Of a stretch of DNA of 64,000 bases, positions 1-10,402 are shown one piece after another. Location: NCBI GenBank assembly GCA_029378245.1, contig JARKIF010000002.1, positions 2,542,001-2,606,000 of the forward strand, written 5' to 3'. The stretch's first letter is position 1, and the number at the start of each line of letters is the position of its first letter. The DNA comes from Roridomyces roridus. Lineage: Eukaryota; Basidiomycota; Agaricomycetes; Agaricales; Mycenaceae. The notes beneath the pieces are model-generated. The model made no database searches and was not told where the DNA came from. It was given only the letters and a program-made list of their open reading frames with translations. A program made the translations under genes and the position numbers.

Positions 1-934
1 CAGCTTCTCCCATCGTCATGGACAGACTCTCTAATAGCACAAGGCCTTCCACCTTCCCGCTCGGCCCACCCTTCTCCACATCGCCATTCTCGAAAACAGC
101 AGCATGCGCGTCGACGTAGGCGGGGTACACAATTTGCTCCCAGTAATGCGGGGGATCACGCCATAGGGTGCCTTCTGGATCGGATTGGACTCCAGGGCGA
201 AAAAGAGCAAAGGGAGAGACGAGCAGGAAAAACGTCAGGGTTGCTAATGAATACTCGACGCAGGGTGTCTTACCTGCGGTGTGGTAGCCGTGGCGTTCGT
301 GGCGGCGTTGGCGCAAGACGTCGTGCGGGACACGCAGGTATATCCGGACGTCCAGCTGCTCGATCACCTGTGGATTCCAGTACAAGAGAAAACCGTCGAC
401 GAGCCCCCAGACAATCTCCTCGGCTCCATCCGCTGCTCGTTGAGCGGCCAGATTCTCAAAGACAGAGACCCATCGGTCACGCACGTCCTCGGAGATTCCA
501 ATGTCCTTCTGTTCATTGAGATGGTCGTGGCTGCGGTGGTCGGCCGGTATCTCGCCCGTCTCTTTGACCTTGCGAAGGAAATCGAGCATCCGAGGCCATT
601 CGATCGCACCAGGAGCAGCATCCCAGTCCTGGACGTTATAGACGGGGTGGACAGGAACCTGTTCTTGGGGCTGCAAGGAGAATCAGGCTTTCATTCTGTG
701 CATACCGGAGACGAGACTGACAGGAGCAAAGTCCTAGAAATCGTGAATATGAGAGATACAGAACAGACGGGACGCACATCTTGGTGGATGATGACGCTGT
801 TCGGAAGGATGCGTTTGAGGTGCTTGGCGAGCGTGGTCTTGCCGGAGCATGTAGCGCCTCTGAAATCTGGTTATTCCACGCGTTAGTAGAGGGAACAAAA
901 CCAACCCGATTCCGACCAAGATGACTTTTGGCAT
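1..934 (-). CDS. NRK1: Nicotinamide riboside kinase (3' end outside window)
   Basis: Phosphorylates nicotinamide riboside to NMN in the salvage route to NAD+; expected in the cytosol. Exons (minus strand): 906..934, 778..859, 722..733, 274..670 and <1..189; the phases close. The protein starts MPKVILVGIGG and runs into a Walker A motif, GATCSGKTT. It continues with HQDDFAP, VPVHPVYNVQDWD, VDGFLLYW and a lid-like stretch ending RRHERHGYHTA, in the same order as in yeast Nrk1. The last visible exon has WRDPPHYWEQIVYPAYV, as expected near the C terminus. The DDF pair is encoded by a 12-nt micro-exon. The first intron carries a perfect TACTAAC branch site. The C terminus lies beyond base 1. The neighbour on the right is divergent. 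Distinguished from uridine kinases by the VPV..YN.Q.WD segment. Confidence 0.9.
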
Positions 935-1109
935 GATAAGAGAGAGGTTCGGTCCGGTACTCCGATGGCTTTGGACTTCATATTCGGCCTTCGGTCCCGG
1001 ATCTGGGCCCGTACCCCTATTTCTCCAGTTCAAAGGCAATCCCCACAAGTGTTAATATTCCGTCGTTTTATTCTGCATCAAGAATCTCAGAGAGAGAAAC
1101 ACGGCTGCA

Positions 1110-1115
1110 TATAAG
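1110..1115 (+). promoter_or_regulatory. TATA-like box of the unknown gene
   Basis: TATAAG, 61-66 bp upstream of the chosen ATG at 1176, in the right place for a core promoter with a short 5' leader. Position and sequence are the only evidence. Confidence 0.4.
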
Positions 1116-1175
1116 TAGATTGCGCAGCATCGGAATGCACAGCACTCAGTGACTAGTGCTTTCTCTTCTTCCATC

Positions 1176-1862
1176 ATGCATATTCCACAGCAGACCCATC
1201 CCACCATTCACCTCGTTCGAGACTGTCGTGGCGAAGTCGTCGGTCAACTAGACTCTCCCAGTGCCCTAGCTGGTCTCTATCCTGATCTAATCCTCCAAAT
1301 GGCTGCCCGACTCGAAGACGAGGGTACCCCTGATCAGTACGACGACCTCTGGGAGCTCATTCTTACGCACTGGTTTCCCTCCAGCGAGGGTTACACGCTC
1401 CACCGCCACTGGCAGGTTCCTTACCTTCGGGACCGCGACGGTCTAGACAAAGTCACGATCGTCGTCAAAACTAACGCTGGTATCCCCGTTGTGCTCCTCG
1501 ACATAAGCCCGCCACGAGGGTTCGACAACTGGCACTCCCGAGCCGCCGCCCAGGCTTTGTCCACAGATCACTTTGAGCACGTCGCTCCGTACTATGACTA
1601 CCCTCTGTGCGCCATCTCCGCCATGGGCAAGAAGTGGACGGCCTTCCAGTCAATTTCATCCCATCTCACCGCTCACGAGGCTCGCGCCTTTGGTGAGGAG
1701 AATATTGACTGGATGGAGGACATTGTGTCAGAGCCATCGTACGAGATGCTCGAACGCTTCTTCGCCGTCCTCAAAGAACGCAGTAAGCCCGTTCTTTCTT
1801 CTTCCTGACATGTTTTGACGAATTCCCTTGCAGTTCAATCCGTATCTCGTGGTGTAGCCTAG
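1176..1862 (+). CDS. Conserved fungal protein of unknown function
   Basis: Not recognised. Two exons (1176..1782 and 1834..1862) joined by a 51-nt GTAAGC..TTGCAG intron give 211 residues. The protein is soluble and acidic, with no signal peptide or membrane segment. Visible features are a KVTIVVKTNAGIPVVLLDI strand-like stretch and several Trp and Tyr residues (GFDNWHSRAAAQAL, HVAPYYDYPLCAISAMGKKW), which suggest a compact alpha/beta fold. The start was chosen as the first ATG of the frame; the upstream in-frame codons include no ATG. A TATAAG box lies 66 bp upstream. It diverges from NRK1 with about 240 bp between the start codons. Proteins of this general kind are frequent in mushroom genomes, but I cannot assign a role. 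Confidence 0.7.
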
Positions 1863-1961
1863 TTTGTAGTCGTAGTTGGCAGAGTTGAGTCGTGGTTCGA
1901 AACAAGTTTGAATGATCGGCGCCGCTTCTGCGGTCACGTCATCTCCAGCTTATCTTTCCTC

Positions 1962-3870
1962 ATGAGTTCAGAATCTGCGCCGCTGCTGCCTCAGGCGTTG
2001 CCCACGCGTCGGGACCCTGACAAGACCAAGGGAATCGTATCGACCGTGGTCGTGTCTGTATTCGCAGTCGGCCTCGTCATCTTTCTCGGATTTCCCAACC
2101 TGCTGCCGTATGCACTCGGAGGTGCGTCCAGCAGTTCTTTCGAGGACGTTCCATTGACCCAAGTCATCCAGGTCCCCTGCCGAGCGACCCAACACGCGCC
2201 GCTTTGCTCATCTTGGACCGCGCTCCAATTATCGTATGTCCGCTCAACAGTGCCTGACTCGTCTAAGTGCGCATAGGACGGGCACATAGATCTGCCTATC
2301 CTTCTGCGCTCTTTGGTCAAGAATAACGTCTCTGCCGTCGACCTTACGCAGCCCTTCCCCGGCCACGTCGACATTCCCAGGCTCCGCGAGGGAAAAGTCG
2401 GCGGATTCTTTGGTCATCTTACGCGTCTACCAGAATCACTCCAGGTTTTAACATGGCAAATCTAGGTCCTGTCTACGTCGGATGCGCCGATCCCGAACAG
2501 GAAGGCGAAGATTTCCTTACATCCACTTGGCGTGTTCGGTTGCGCACTCGTTTCCTCGGCACTACGCTCTCTGTTTGAACTCACTGTGTCGCAGGGATAC
2601 TCTCGAACAAATCGACGTCGCGTTGTTGACCATCGACAAGTACCCTCACGCAAGTTTCCCGGTCTTGTTCAGCTTTCAGCATGCTCAGATTCAGTACAGG
2701 TCTTCCAGCATGCTAAAAGCTCGGCCGATATCAAGGACGCCATCAGCAAAGGCAAGATTGCCAGTTTGTTGGGTGTCGAAGGGTAGGCTTTCCGATACTA
2801 TATCGCTCTTCCTCCTCAACCTATTCTCGCAGCGGACACCAGCTGGGCAATTCCATTGCTGTATTGCGGACGTATCACCAACTTGGAGTGCGTTATGTGA
2901 CGCTCACCCACACCTGCCATAACGCGTTCGCCGACTCGTGCGGCATGGCACCCGGGAAAGCTCCTCTCCACAATGGGCTGAGGTACCCTTACTACGCCCT
3001 GTCTTAAGGCTCCTTACTGACACGGTTTCAGCCCTTTAGGCCTGAGCCTAATCGACGAGATGAATCGTCTAGGTGTCCTCGTCGATCTCTCCCATACTTC
3101 TGATGAGACCGCCCGGCAAGCTCTCCTACATACCAAAGCACCTGTCATTTGGTCCCACTCGTCTGCCCGCGCCGTCCATAATCACGCGCGCAATGTACCA
3201 GATGATGTGCTGGCGCTCATCGGGACAGGCGAAGGCAAGACTGACGGCGTAGTTATGGTACGGTGAAGCTCCTCACCCTTGATTTCCTCATGGAACTCTG
3301 CCTGCAGGTCAACTTTGCGCCTTCCTTCGTTGCAGAACCCCGGGAATGCCACGGTCTACACGGTTGCGAACCACGTCGAGCATATCGCGAAAGTCGCTGG
3401 AAAGAAGCAGTATGTGTTTTTTCCGCGTCTTTGGCCACTCCTGGGATTGACGCGGTACCAGTGTTGGTTTAGGAAGCGACTACGATGGCAAGGCATTTTC
3501 ATTTGTGGTGTCTGCTTACAATTGACCAGATGTTCAGGCATTGACAGTACCCCAGTGGGTCTCGAGGACGTCTCGAAATACCCCGCACTTGTATGTCTTC
3601 AACGGCCCTTCACTCATAGCTCATCGGTTGACTCATAGTTCGCTGAATTGTACACACGTGGCTGGAGCAAGACCGAGCTGACCGGTTTGGCGGGCGGGAA
3701 TCTTCTCCGTGTTTTCGAGGGCGCAGAGGAGGTATCCAGGCACCTGCAAAGAGCGCAGACGCCCCCTACGTTTGAACTATATCCCAAACGCACAGACATG
3801 GGCGGTGAGTACGTATTGTTGGACCGTGGTACAATGATTGACGTTTGTGCTTCGGAAATTAGAGTTGTGA
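1962..3870 (+). CDS. Membrane dipeptidase (peptidase M19), with a frame problem in exon 9
   Basis: Zinc-dependent dipeptidase of the renal dipeptidase family, anchored N-terminally by one helix (about residues 25-50) after an [11 protein letters not shown] cytoplasmic tail. Exons: 1962..2121, 2172..2233, 2277..2412, 2466..2538, 2595..2653, 2695..2782, 2833..2982, 3032..3257, 3308 or 3336..3409, 3462..3487, 3538..3590, 3639..3804 and 3863..3870. Metal-site motifs are present: [45 protein letters not shown] and LGSDYDG. The intron at 3488..3537 starts with GC instead of GT. Exon 9 read from 3308 shifts frame at a CCCC run near 3338; one C fewer would restore [19 protein letters not shown]. The other acceptor, at 3335, keeps the frame but drops about ten residues. 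The family call is secure; integrity is not. Confidence 0.85.
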
Positions 3871-4930
3871 AGAACTGATTCTTTTTTCGTGGATCTTACG
3901 GAATACCGGGACCCCCTTAAGGACTTTGTCGCAGCAGCTGTTATATACGACAGCCCTCGGTACTCCATTTTTCCGTGCCGCTGCATTCTATCTTTGTCTC
4001 TGTCCGCCCGTTTACCGACCGAGGATGACTTGCCTGGGAGAAGCGCAGTGATCTCAGTCGATACCTTCTATGGTTTGGTGTCTACCCGCTGGTTCATCAT
4101 GCGTTCCGCATCTGTCTTTCGTACCGACAGTCATTCAGGGAAGTCTTGTCTCGGGAGAATGACACTGAAGGCCTCGTATGGCCTGGTCTGTTTATGCTTC
4201 TTCCTCCACGTTTCGATCTTCTTGTTTTGTCTCCCCGATTGCCCTCGCCGCTCTTTCGCGGGAAGACATGTGCATTTTCATCCAGCGGTTAGTCGGCATG
4301 CACGGGTTTCACCATATAGCTTGAAACCAAGTCTCCGTGCGTGGGGCGTGTCTGTACATGTACATCTGGTTGTCTTGGTCTGCTGCGGAGTTGACCGCAC
4401 CCGCCATACGATTCCGTGCACCTCATTGGCACAGCAGACCACACTTGGCATCTTCAAAGCTGTCTGGCGCTCCGCTCTTGACGGCGAAAAATAAAATGGT
4501 CCTAGAGAGACACGGTTATCTAGCCTCAGTCCGCACGGGCACACCGAGCTCTCAGCCCGATGGTCGCCGCGGCATTTCTAACCCGTTACAGTCGTCTACT
4601 TAGTATACGTGTTCTTGGAACCTGGCGACGCCCTGATGAACAGTAGAGTCAGAATAGTTTACTCAAGGATCTGGCTTGATTGGCGAAGAGAGATAGATGT
4701 CGATTTGAATGACGATTCCTGTCCTTTTCTGTCCCGGCACAGGGTGAATGAAATCTGAGCGCGCGCATGGGACCCTCGGATCGCCGTCAGATTTGCATCC
4801 GTTGTACGGCGCTCACCAATATAGCTGTCGCGGGCTCGGGTTGCCCAGTGAACATGGGCCGCTCAAAAAAAAGCTGTCTCGTTGACGGCCAGGGAACATT
4901 CTCTGCGTTCGTAGTTAGATTCTTCAACAG
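3871..4930. other. Intergenic stretch of about 1.06 kb, no gene recognised
   Basis: Lies between the stop codons of the convergent dipeptidase and UCH37-type genes. The longest open frames here (about 200 codons on +) start without an ATG, look like random translation (Cys/Ser/Phe rich, no domain) and have no recognisable homologue. I see no repeat or structured RNA. Confidence 0.6.
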
Positions 4931-6095
4931 CTAGTCGTCCGACATGTCCACGCCCGCAGCTTTCCGCGCTTCGATTCTATCCTTCATCGCCTTTTTGGCA
5001 GACTCCTTCGCGCCTTCCAGTTTACCGGCCTTTGCCAGGGCAACAGCAAGTGCGTGAACGAGTCCAACGTGGTTGTGTTTTCGAAGACTATTCTCGAACT
5101 AGATTTACCGATTTCAGATGCTTTGTGAATTGACGAAGGAGTAGAAATCATGCCGCCCAATTTTCACGCTTGGAATTTTCGTTGGAGATCTTGACGACAA
5201 TCTCCGCCGCCTCCGAGTGCTTGTTTGCAGCTTGCAAGGCACTCAGTTGGGTTTGGAGTGACGGCAGAGGATCGTCGCGGAGGGCAAGAAGGCTGAATTC
5301 AAGCTGCATTCGAGCACTGAGCACATGTAATGATACAAAACGGAGAAAAAGTCCTACAGCATTAGCGGGATATGTGGCTATACGTGCTTCGATAGTCTCC
5401 CTGCCACAAATTGAGAAAGGAAACCCAGATTAGCGCGCGTACTCACCGCGCCTTTTTCGCCCAACCTTCGCCAGATTCTTGGTAGGGTCCGTGTCTGACG
5501 GGGAGTTCTTTCAAGCCATCCAGCTCGTACAGTGAACCCATAAAAGGCAGGTAGACAACGAAATGGTAGGCATCTTCCGAGGTTTTGGGTAGACCGAGGC
5601 CATCTAGGGATATGGAGGAGGGCGGAGAAAGAGAGTTGTGGGCCTCTCTAAGCCAATCCGCACTGGTGATGGCCATGCCCCGCATCGTTGGGTCCATTCC
5701 CGTGGTGAAGCTGGTCAATTCCGCCAGCTGTGGTCCGGTGGTCAATGATGGAATGTTTCCGAGAGCATTCAAGACAGCTAGGGTTGCACAGGCATTGTTT
5801 ACGACCTGGTGTGCGAAGAAACCGGGAAAGTCGCGGTCATACTCGCCCGTCATGGCAGTGGCGGTCCCACCGGTCCATTTGAAAAGAAATATGAGAGCGT
5901 GGAGTGGCTGGAGGGCAGCAAGAGATTCTGCGTCGAGGGAATAAAGATCGTCGACTATTAAAGGGACTCCGAGAGTTTTGAGTAGTTCTCTGCGAAAAGG
6001 AGGTTCAGGCAAGGTGCCGGAGAGAGAACAAGGAGAATTCACGTGAAGACGCCGGGGTCAGACTCGGTCAATTGCCAGCCATGCTCTTCGCTCAT
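4931..6095 (-). CDS. UCH37/UCHL5-type ubiquitin C-terminal hydrolase
   Basis: Cysteine deubiquitinase of family C12, in the UCHL5 branch that works on the 26S proteasome (and INO80 in animals). Exons (minus): 6043..6095, 5447..5989, 5358..5400, 5154..5303 and 4931..5098, 318 residues in all. It starts MSEEHGWQLTESDPGVFTEL. The catalytic Cys sits in QVVNNACATLAVLNALGN; the catalytic His is in EDAYHFVVYLPF and the Asp in YELDGLK. The C-terminal helical extension (EARIATYPANALEFSLLAL, then LRKHNHVGLVHALAVALAK and a Lys-rich tail) separates UCHL5 from the shorter UCHL1/L3 forms. The last intron (5099..5153) is GC-AG. Its start codon is only 57 bp from that of MED31 on the opposite strand. Confidence 0.9.
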
Positions 6096-6152
6096 GGTCG
6101 CGTCGGGTAAAGAGTTGGAGTGACGCGTCTCCTCGTGATCAACCCAAACTTG
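6096..6152. promoter_or_regulatory. 57-bp divergent promoter, UCH37-type / MED31
   Basis: The whole space between the two opposed start codons (6095 on -, 6153 on +). Either the transcripts overlap at their 5' ends or the leaders are extremely short. A short out-of-frame ATG at 6094 would open a nine-codon upstream frame on the MED31 side. Confidence 0.6.
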
Positions 6153-6635
6153 ATGGAGGACTCATCCGACCCAAAAGCGATTAATCGCGCTAGATTCGAG
6201 CTGGAGCTGGAATTCGTGCAAGCTCTGGCTAACCCATATTATCTGCACTCTTTGGCGCAGCAGAACATCCTCGATCAGCCTGCCTTTATAAATTTTCTCG
6301 AATATCTTCTCTACTTCAAGGAGAAGGACTACGCGCGCTTCATCCAGTCTGTATCCGTTGGCGCCTGTCTTCAATGCTGTCCTCAATCCACCGGCTAGCT
6401 ATCCACACGCTCTACATCACCTGGAGCTCCTGCAGCATGCCCAGTTCAGGTTCTTAGATCGTCTCCGTCTCAACACCGTGTCTCATTACCAGGCAGAACT
6501 GAGATGCGCCAAGACGAATTCCGCGACCTGTTGGCCCAGAAACAATTCGATTTTTGGCGTACCAACAGGAATGGAGTTGTACCCGGACCTGTTGCTAGTG
6601 TAGAAAATGCGCCCCAGCCTGCTGCTGGTAAATGA
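6153..6635 (+). CDS. MED31: Mediator complex subunit 31 (Soh1)
   Basis: Subunit of the Mediator middle module, contacting RNA polymerase II in the nucleus. Exons 6153..6346, 6399..6449 and 6497..6635 give 127 residues, typical of the family. The signature helices are clear: ARFELELEFVQALANPYYL, FINFLEYLLYFKEKDYARFI and YPHALHHLELLQHAQFR, followed by the DEFRDLLAQKQFDFWR helix. The start is the first ATG, immediately before EDSSDPKAINRARF. The gene is divergent from the UCH37-type deubiquitinase and is followed after 55 bp by the transporter on the same strand. Confidence 0.95.
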
Positions 6636-6690
6636 GAATGAATGAGAATCTAGTTGTACGTAAGCCGCATCAAGTTGATGCGACCCCTTC

Positions 6691-8497
6691 ATGTCGTCTG
6701 CCTCAAATGACGCTCGCTATTCGCTGGACGAGCCGCTAGTCGGGGACCCTCATTTACACAATGCCAACGGAATGTCCTCGGACTCCGTTCATATGGCCAC
6801 CCTCGACGAGAAGAAACGAATATGGTGGCGAAACTCGGTCATCAACTTTACTTTCATCGCATTGTGGTGCGTCCAAAAGCTCCTCTAGATTCTCAGTTGC
6901 TTCAATGTGCTCAGGTTCATCTTCTCCACCATCCTTTCCCTCTACAACAAGTGGATGTTCTCACCAGACTACTTTCGCTTTCCGTCACCTCTCTTCGTGA
7001 CCACGATGCACTTTTTCGTACAATTTGCTCTGGCTTCTCTCCTGCGTTTCGTATGGCCGCACAAGTTTCGGCCAACACAGAACCCGACGCGGGCGGACTA
7101 TGGGTGAGCTATTTTCTCGCTCTGGGTCGTGGCTTTCCTCTCTGGATGAGAAATATGAGCATCGCTTGGGGATACCTTGCCGAGGCGCCCTATCCGAGCT
7201 TTCGGCGCTGGGCCGCCCCGAGCCATTTCTCACTAGCTCGCGTGTCTAACGAGCTCATTTTTAGAAAGAAAGCTGTTCCCACTGCGGTCGCCACCGGACT
7301 GGATATCGGGCTCTCGAACCTCTCGCTTAAGACAATATCGTTGTCATTCTTCAGTACGTCGCGACTTGTTCCCAGGAAACACGGTCTGAATCGTGTCATG
7401 TCCAGCCATGGTCAAGTCCTCGTCATTAATATTCGTGCTATTATTCGCCTTTATTTTTCGGCTGGAGAAGTTCTCTCTGCGGCTTGTGGCCGTCATCTTT
7501 CTCATATTCTCGGGGGTCCTTCTCATGGTCGCCACAGAGTCACATTTCGTTATACACGGATTCTTCCTCGTGCTAACTGCAAGCGCCTTGGGTGGCTTCC
7601 GTTGGGCTCTCACCCAATTGTTGTTGAAGGACAAAAAGATGGGAATGGATAACCCAGCAGCGACAATATATTGGCTCGCACCCGTCATGGGCATTACTCT
7701 TGCCATAGTCTGCGTCATAATCGACGACTTGTCCTCCCTGTTCCACAGCGAATTTTTCACTGGCCTGAAAACTCTGGAAACGATCCTGTTCCTCACAATG
7801 CCAGGGATAGTTGCCTTCTGTATGGTCATGACCGAATTCCAGTGAGTGAGATTTCTGAAAATCTTGGACGAGATGGCTTAGCGTGATTCCGCAGCATCAT
7901 TCAGCGTGCCGGTGTGGTCCCCATGTCGATCGCCGGGATTGCAAAGGAAGTCACGACGATTAGCATTTCAGCGGCTGTATTCGGAGACAGTCTGACCCCC
8001 CTCAACATTTTTGGTGTTGGTATCACTGTTTGCGGTTCGTGTGATTTGTTTCCGCTCCGCACCCACCAAGACTTTTGTGTGCAGGCATCGCATTGTTTAC
8101 GTACCACAAATACCGCAAATCTCTCGACTCTACTGTGCCTCTGGATGCACATGGCAACCCAATCTCGATTGACCAAGATGCTGATGGCATGACCATGAGC
8201 CATGTTGAGCTCGATGAAACTATGCGTTTGACCCGCGGTAGTGATGAATTCGACGGGGTATGTCGCCGCACTCTTAGTTTTTTCGTTCACTGAATCCTCA
8301 GCCCGGAATAGGAAGATGATGAGACATATCAGTCGCGGACATTGTTCTCCGCCGACGCCGACGCCGAGGAGATCCGGAGTATAAGGTCATCGAAACTACG
8401 CTGGTCGCCAGCTGCAGACGAGCACGGGCCACCGGCGGCACCTCCTGGACCGCCGCGGGTGTCGAAAGAGGATGCCCCAGCGTGGCAACACGCCTAG
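6691..8497 (+). CDS. Triose-phosphate/nucleotide-sugar translocator-family transporter
   Basis: Multi-pass transporter of the TPT/SLC35 (drug/metabolite transporter) superfamily, most like the SLC35C2/Ymd8 group, expected in Golgi or ER membranes; the substrate cannot be told from sequence. Exons 6691..6866, 6915..7103, 7265..7353, 7406..7841, 7895..8034, 8085..8257 and 8312..8497 close in frame at 462 residues. About ten hydrophobic helices are visible. Family stretches include STILSLYNKWMFS, AVATGLDIGLSNLSLKTISL, SSSLIFVLLFAFIFRLEK, ASALGGFRWALTQLLLK and IAGIAKEVTTISISAAVFG. The long hydrophilic C-terminal tail is acidic and Pro-rich. The second intron (7104..7264, 161 nt) is three times the local norm. 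Confidence 0.88.
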
Positions 8498-9089
8498 CCG
8501 AGTCATATAATCTGTAAATTATCATAATTGAATTGGGACCATTCTCACGTTTTCCAGGAGACCGTGATCCAGCGGAGCGCCTGTTGAGCCTTGGTAAATT
8601 TAAGATGCTTGCTGTCAGCACATCACGTCTGGCATCATGCATATGCGGTCGAAATTGTATGACTATCAGAGCGCAGCCCGCCCGACGGACTGCAGGCACG
8701 ACGTGGCAGGTGGAGTGGATGGTGTGCGTTGCCTGTGCCTGTCTCTACTCGGTCCAGGACGGCCTCTGCGGGTGGTGGAAGACTGGGAGGAGGAGGACAG
8801 GCATGTGGAATGTCGTAAAAAGGCCCGTCGTGACAACAAGAGGGCTAAGCGGGACTGTTTCAGCGGAGGTTGTGGGCGTTGGATGCTGTGTGGAGATCGC
8901 ATCGGGGGTTGGCAGGGCAGGGCAGGGCCGCCCAAAAGATGAAACAAACGGGGTTTTGTGCCATATTTATTTGCGAATTTTTTTATTGTTGTGCCCGTGA
9001 CGGTCGCAGTGTTGCGCTTGGAAAGAGCGTGATGCCTATAAAACCCGGAGGGCGCTCTCCCGAATAGGTCTCTTTCACCTTCTTACACG
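8498..9089. other. Intergenic stretch, promoter of the Zn2Cys6 gene
   Basis: 592 bp without a convincing gene. The middle is G-rich with GGCAGG repeats near 8910. A TATAAA box is at 9037..9042, 53 bp before the next ATG. Confidence 0.5.
9037..9042 (+). promoter_or_regulatory. TATA box of the Zn2Cys6 gene
   Basis: TATAAA 48-53 bp upstream of the ATG at 9090, leaving room only for a very short leader. Confidence 0.45.
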
Positions 9090-10402
9090 ATGGACGAGTC
9101 TTTCCAATTTATCATCGAGTCTCCTCAACATGCCCAAGGGCATAAGAAACGCCCTCGCCTCGTAACCTCTTGCGACAACTGGTCCGTGTTCCGTCGCCGA
9201 CGCTGAGCCCCATCTGACGCGTCAACAGCCGTCTGAAAAAGATCAAGTGTCTCCAGCCCACCCCCGAGGCGAAATGCGAGGCTTGCAAGGCAGCCAAGAT
9301 TCCCTGTCGTTTCCGTGACCGTGAACGCTACTTTGCTGAGCGAAGTCGCGCTATTGCTGGCCCGAATGTAGCATCACCCTATGGGGATGAACCTAGGTGC
9401 GTCAGGACATATCTCCAAGCGAAGAACCCCATCCATAATGCAGATCTTCGTCTTCTAGTCCTTCTCATTCCAATCCCCGCTCGTCCACCCACTCTCCAAA
9501 GCCGAGTGGCGTCGTTGTTCCGGATGGCGACCCGCGCTACCTCCCGTACCCTCCCGAGTCCCATCGCCCGTTAGACAGGTCAGTGTCCAGTCCGGTGGCG
9601 CGTCGGGTCTTTCTCAATGCACGTATCAGGCGGGGTTCGGCTCTCCGGAATTCTCGTGCAGACTCAATAGGGTATGTCTTGCTGTTGCAAATCCTCTAGG
9701 CTCCTCAAAGTGAACCAGACCTAGACCCGTTCATTTATTCGACCCCGAGCGTCCGCAGTACCCTCATCCGACCTACATGGCCCACTTTATCCAACTTTTC
9801 TTTGAACAACTTGGTGCCGAGTTTCCCTTTGTGACCTACGACGACATTTCGCGAGATTTCTGGGACCAAATTTTGTCGCCTCTCATGGCCAACTGCATCG
9901 CAGCCATGGCCACTAGGTATGCCCGGTCTTCGTCTTGTGTCTATCGTGCACTAACCCTCGACACAGATATTCCACTCTTTCTGAATTGACCGTCCGAGGC
10001 CTGCATAATGTGGCCGAAACGTATGGGGACAACGCGAAGGTGAAGCCCGTCCCACCAGACTGCCAAACTGTAGACTGATGTATTCTGTTAGACGATATTG
10101 GGATCCATCGCTCACATGCCCTCGATGGACACTTTGCATGGAATAATGCTCTTATCCTGGTCCGAATACAAGAATAATCGCATCAATGGTGAGCTCGTGT
10201 GCCTTTAATGCTGGCCGACAAATCTGATCGGCTCACAGGTCTCCGAACGTACTGTCAGATGGCGATGAGAATGGCTATCGACCTCGGCCTCTCTGACCAG
10301 AATGTGAGCCCCATAAACGCCAGCGAGAGCGAGCGAAACAGACGGCGGTCGACCTGGGCGAGCATACTGCAGCTGCACCTAACTGCCTCGAGCTTTCGTT
10401 GA
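9090..10402 (+). CDS. Zn2Cys6 transcription factor, C-terminally truncated
   Basis: Fungal binuclear-cluster DNA-binding regulator. Exons 9090..9181, 9229..9396, 9444..9578, 9630..9671, 9725..9916, 9967..10039, 10092..10188 and 10239..10402 close in frame at 320 residues. Six Cys residues are correctly spaced (CDNC, six residues, C, eight residues, CEAC, six residues, C) near residues 29-60. The start of a fungal-specific regulatory domain follows: MAHFIQLFFEQLGAEFPFV, GLRTYCQMAMRMAIDLGLS and an Arg-rich RNRRRSTWASILQLH. The protein then stops where homologues normally continue for several hundred residues. The next kilobase does not resume the domain in any frame I could follow. It may be a truncated gene, a decaying pseudogene or a short repressor-like form. 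Confidence 0.75.

Noticed and set aside
3889..4494. A 201-codon open frame on + after the dipeptidase
   Set aside because: It does not begin with ATG, the translation is low in domain-like content, and it lies between two convergent genes where 3' sequence is expected.
6120..6152. Upstream extension of MED31
   Set aside because: The extended frame begins with GTG and the added residues match nothing in the family; the ATG at 6153 fits the usual N terminus.
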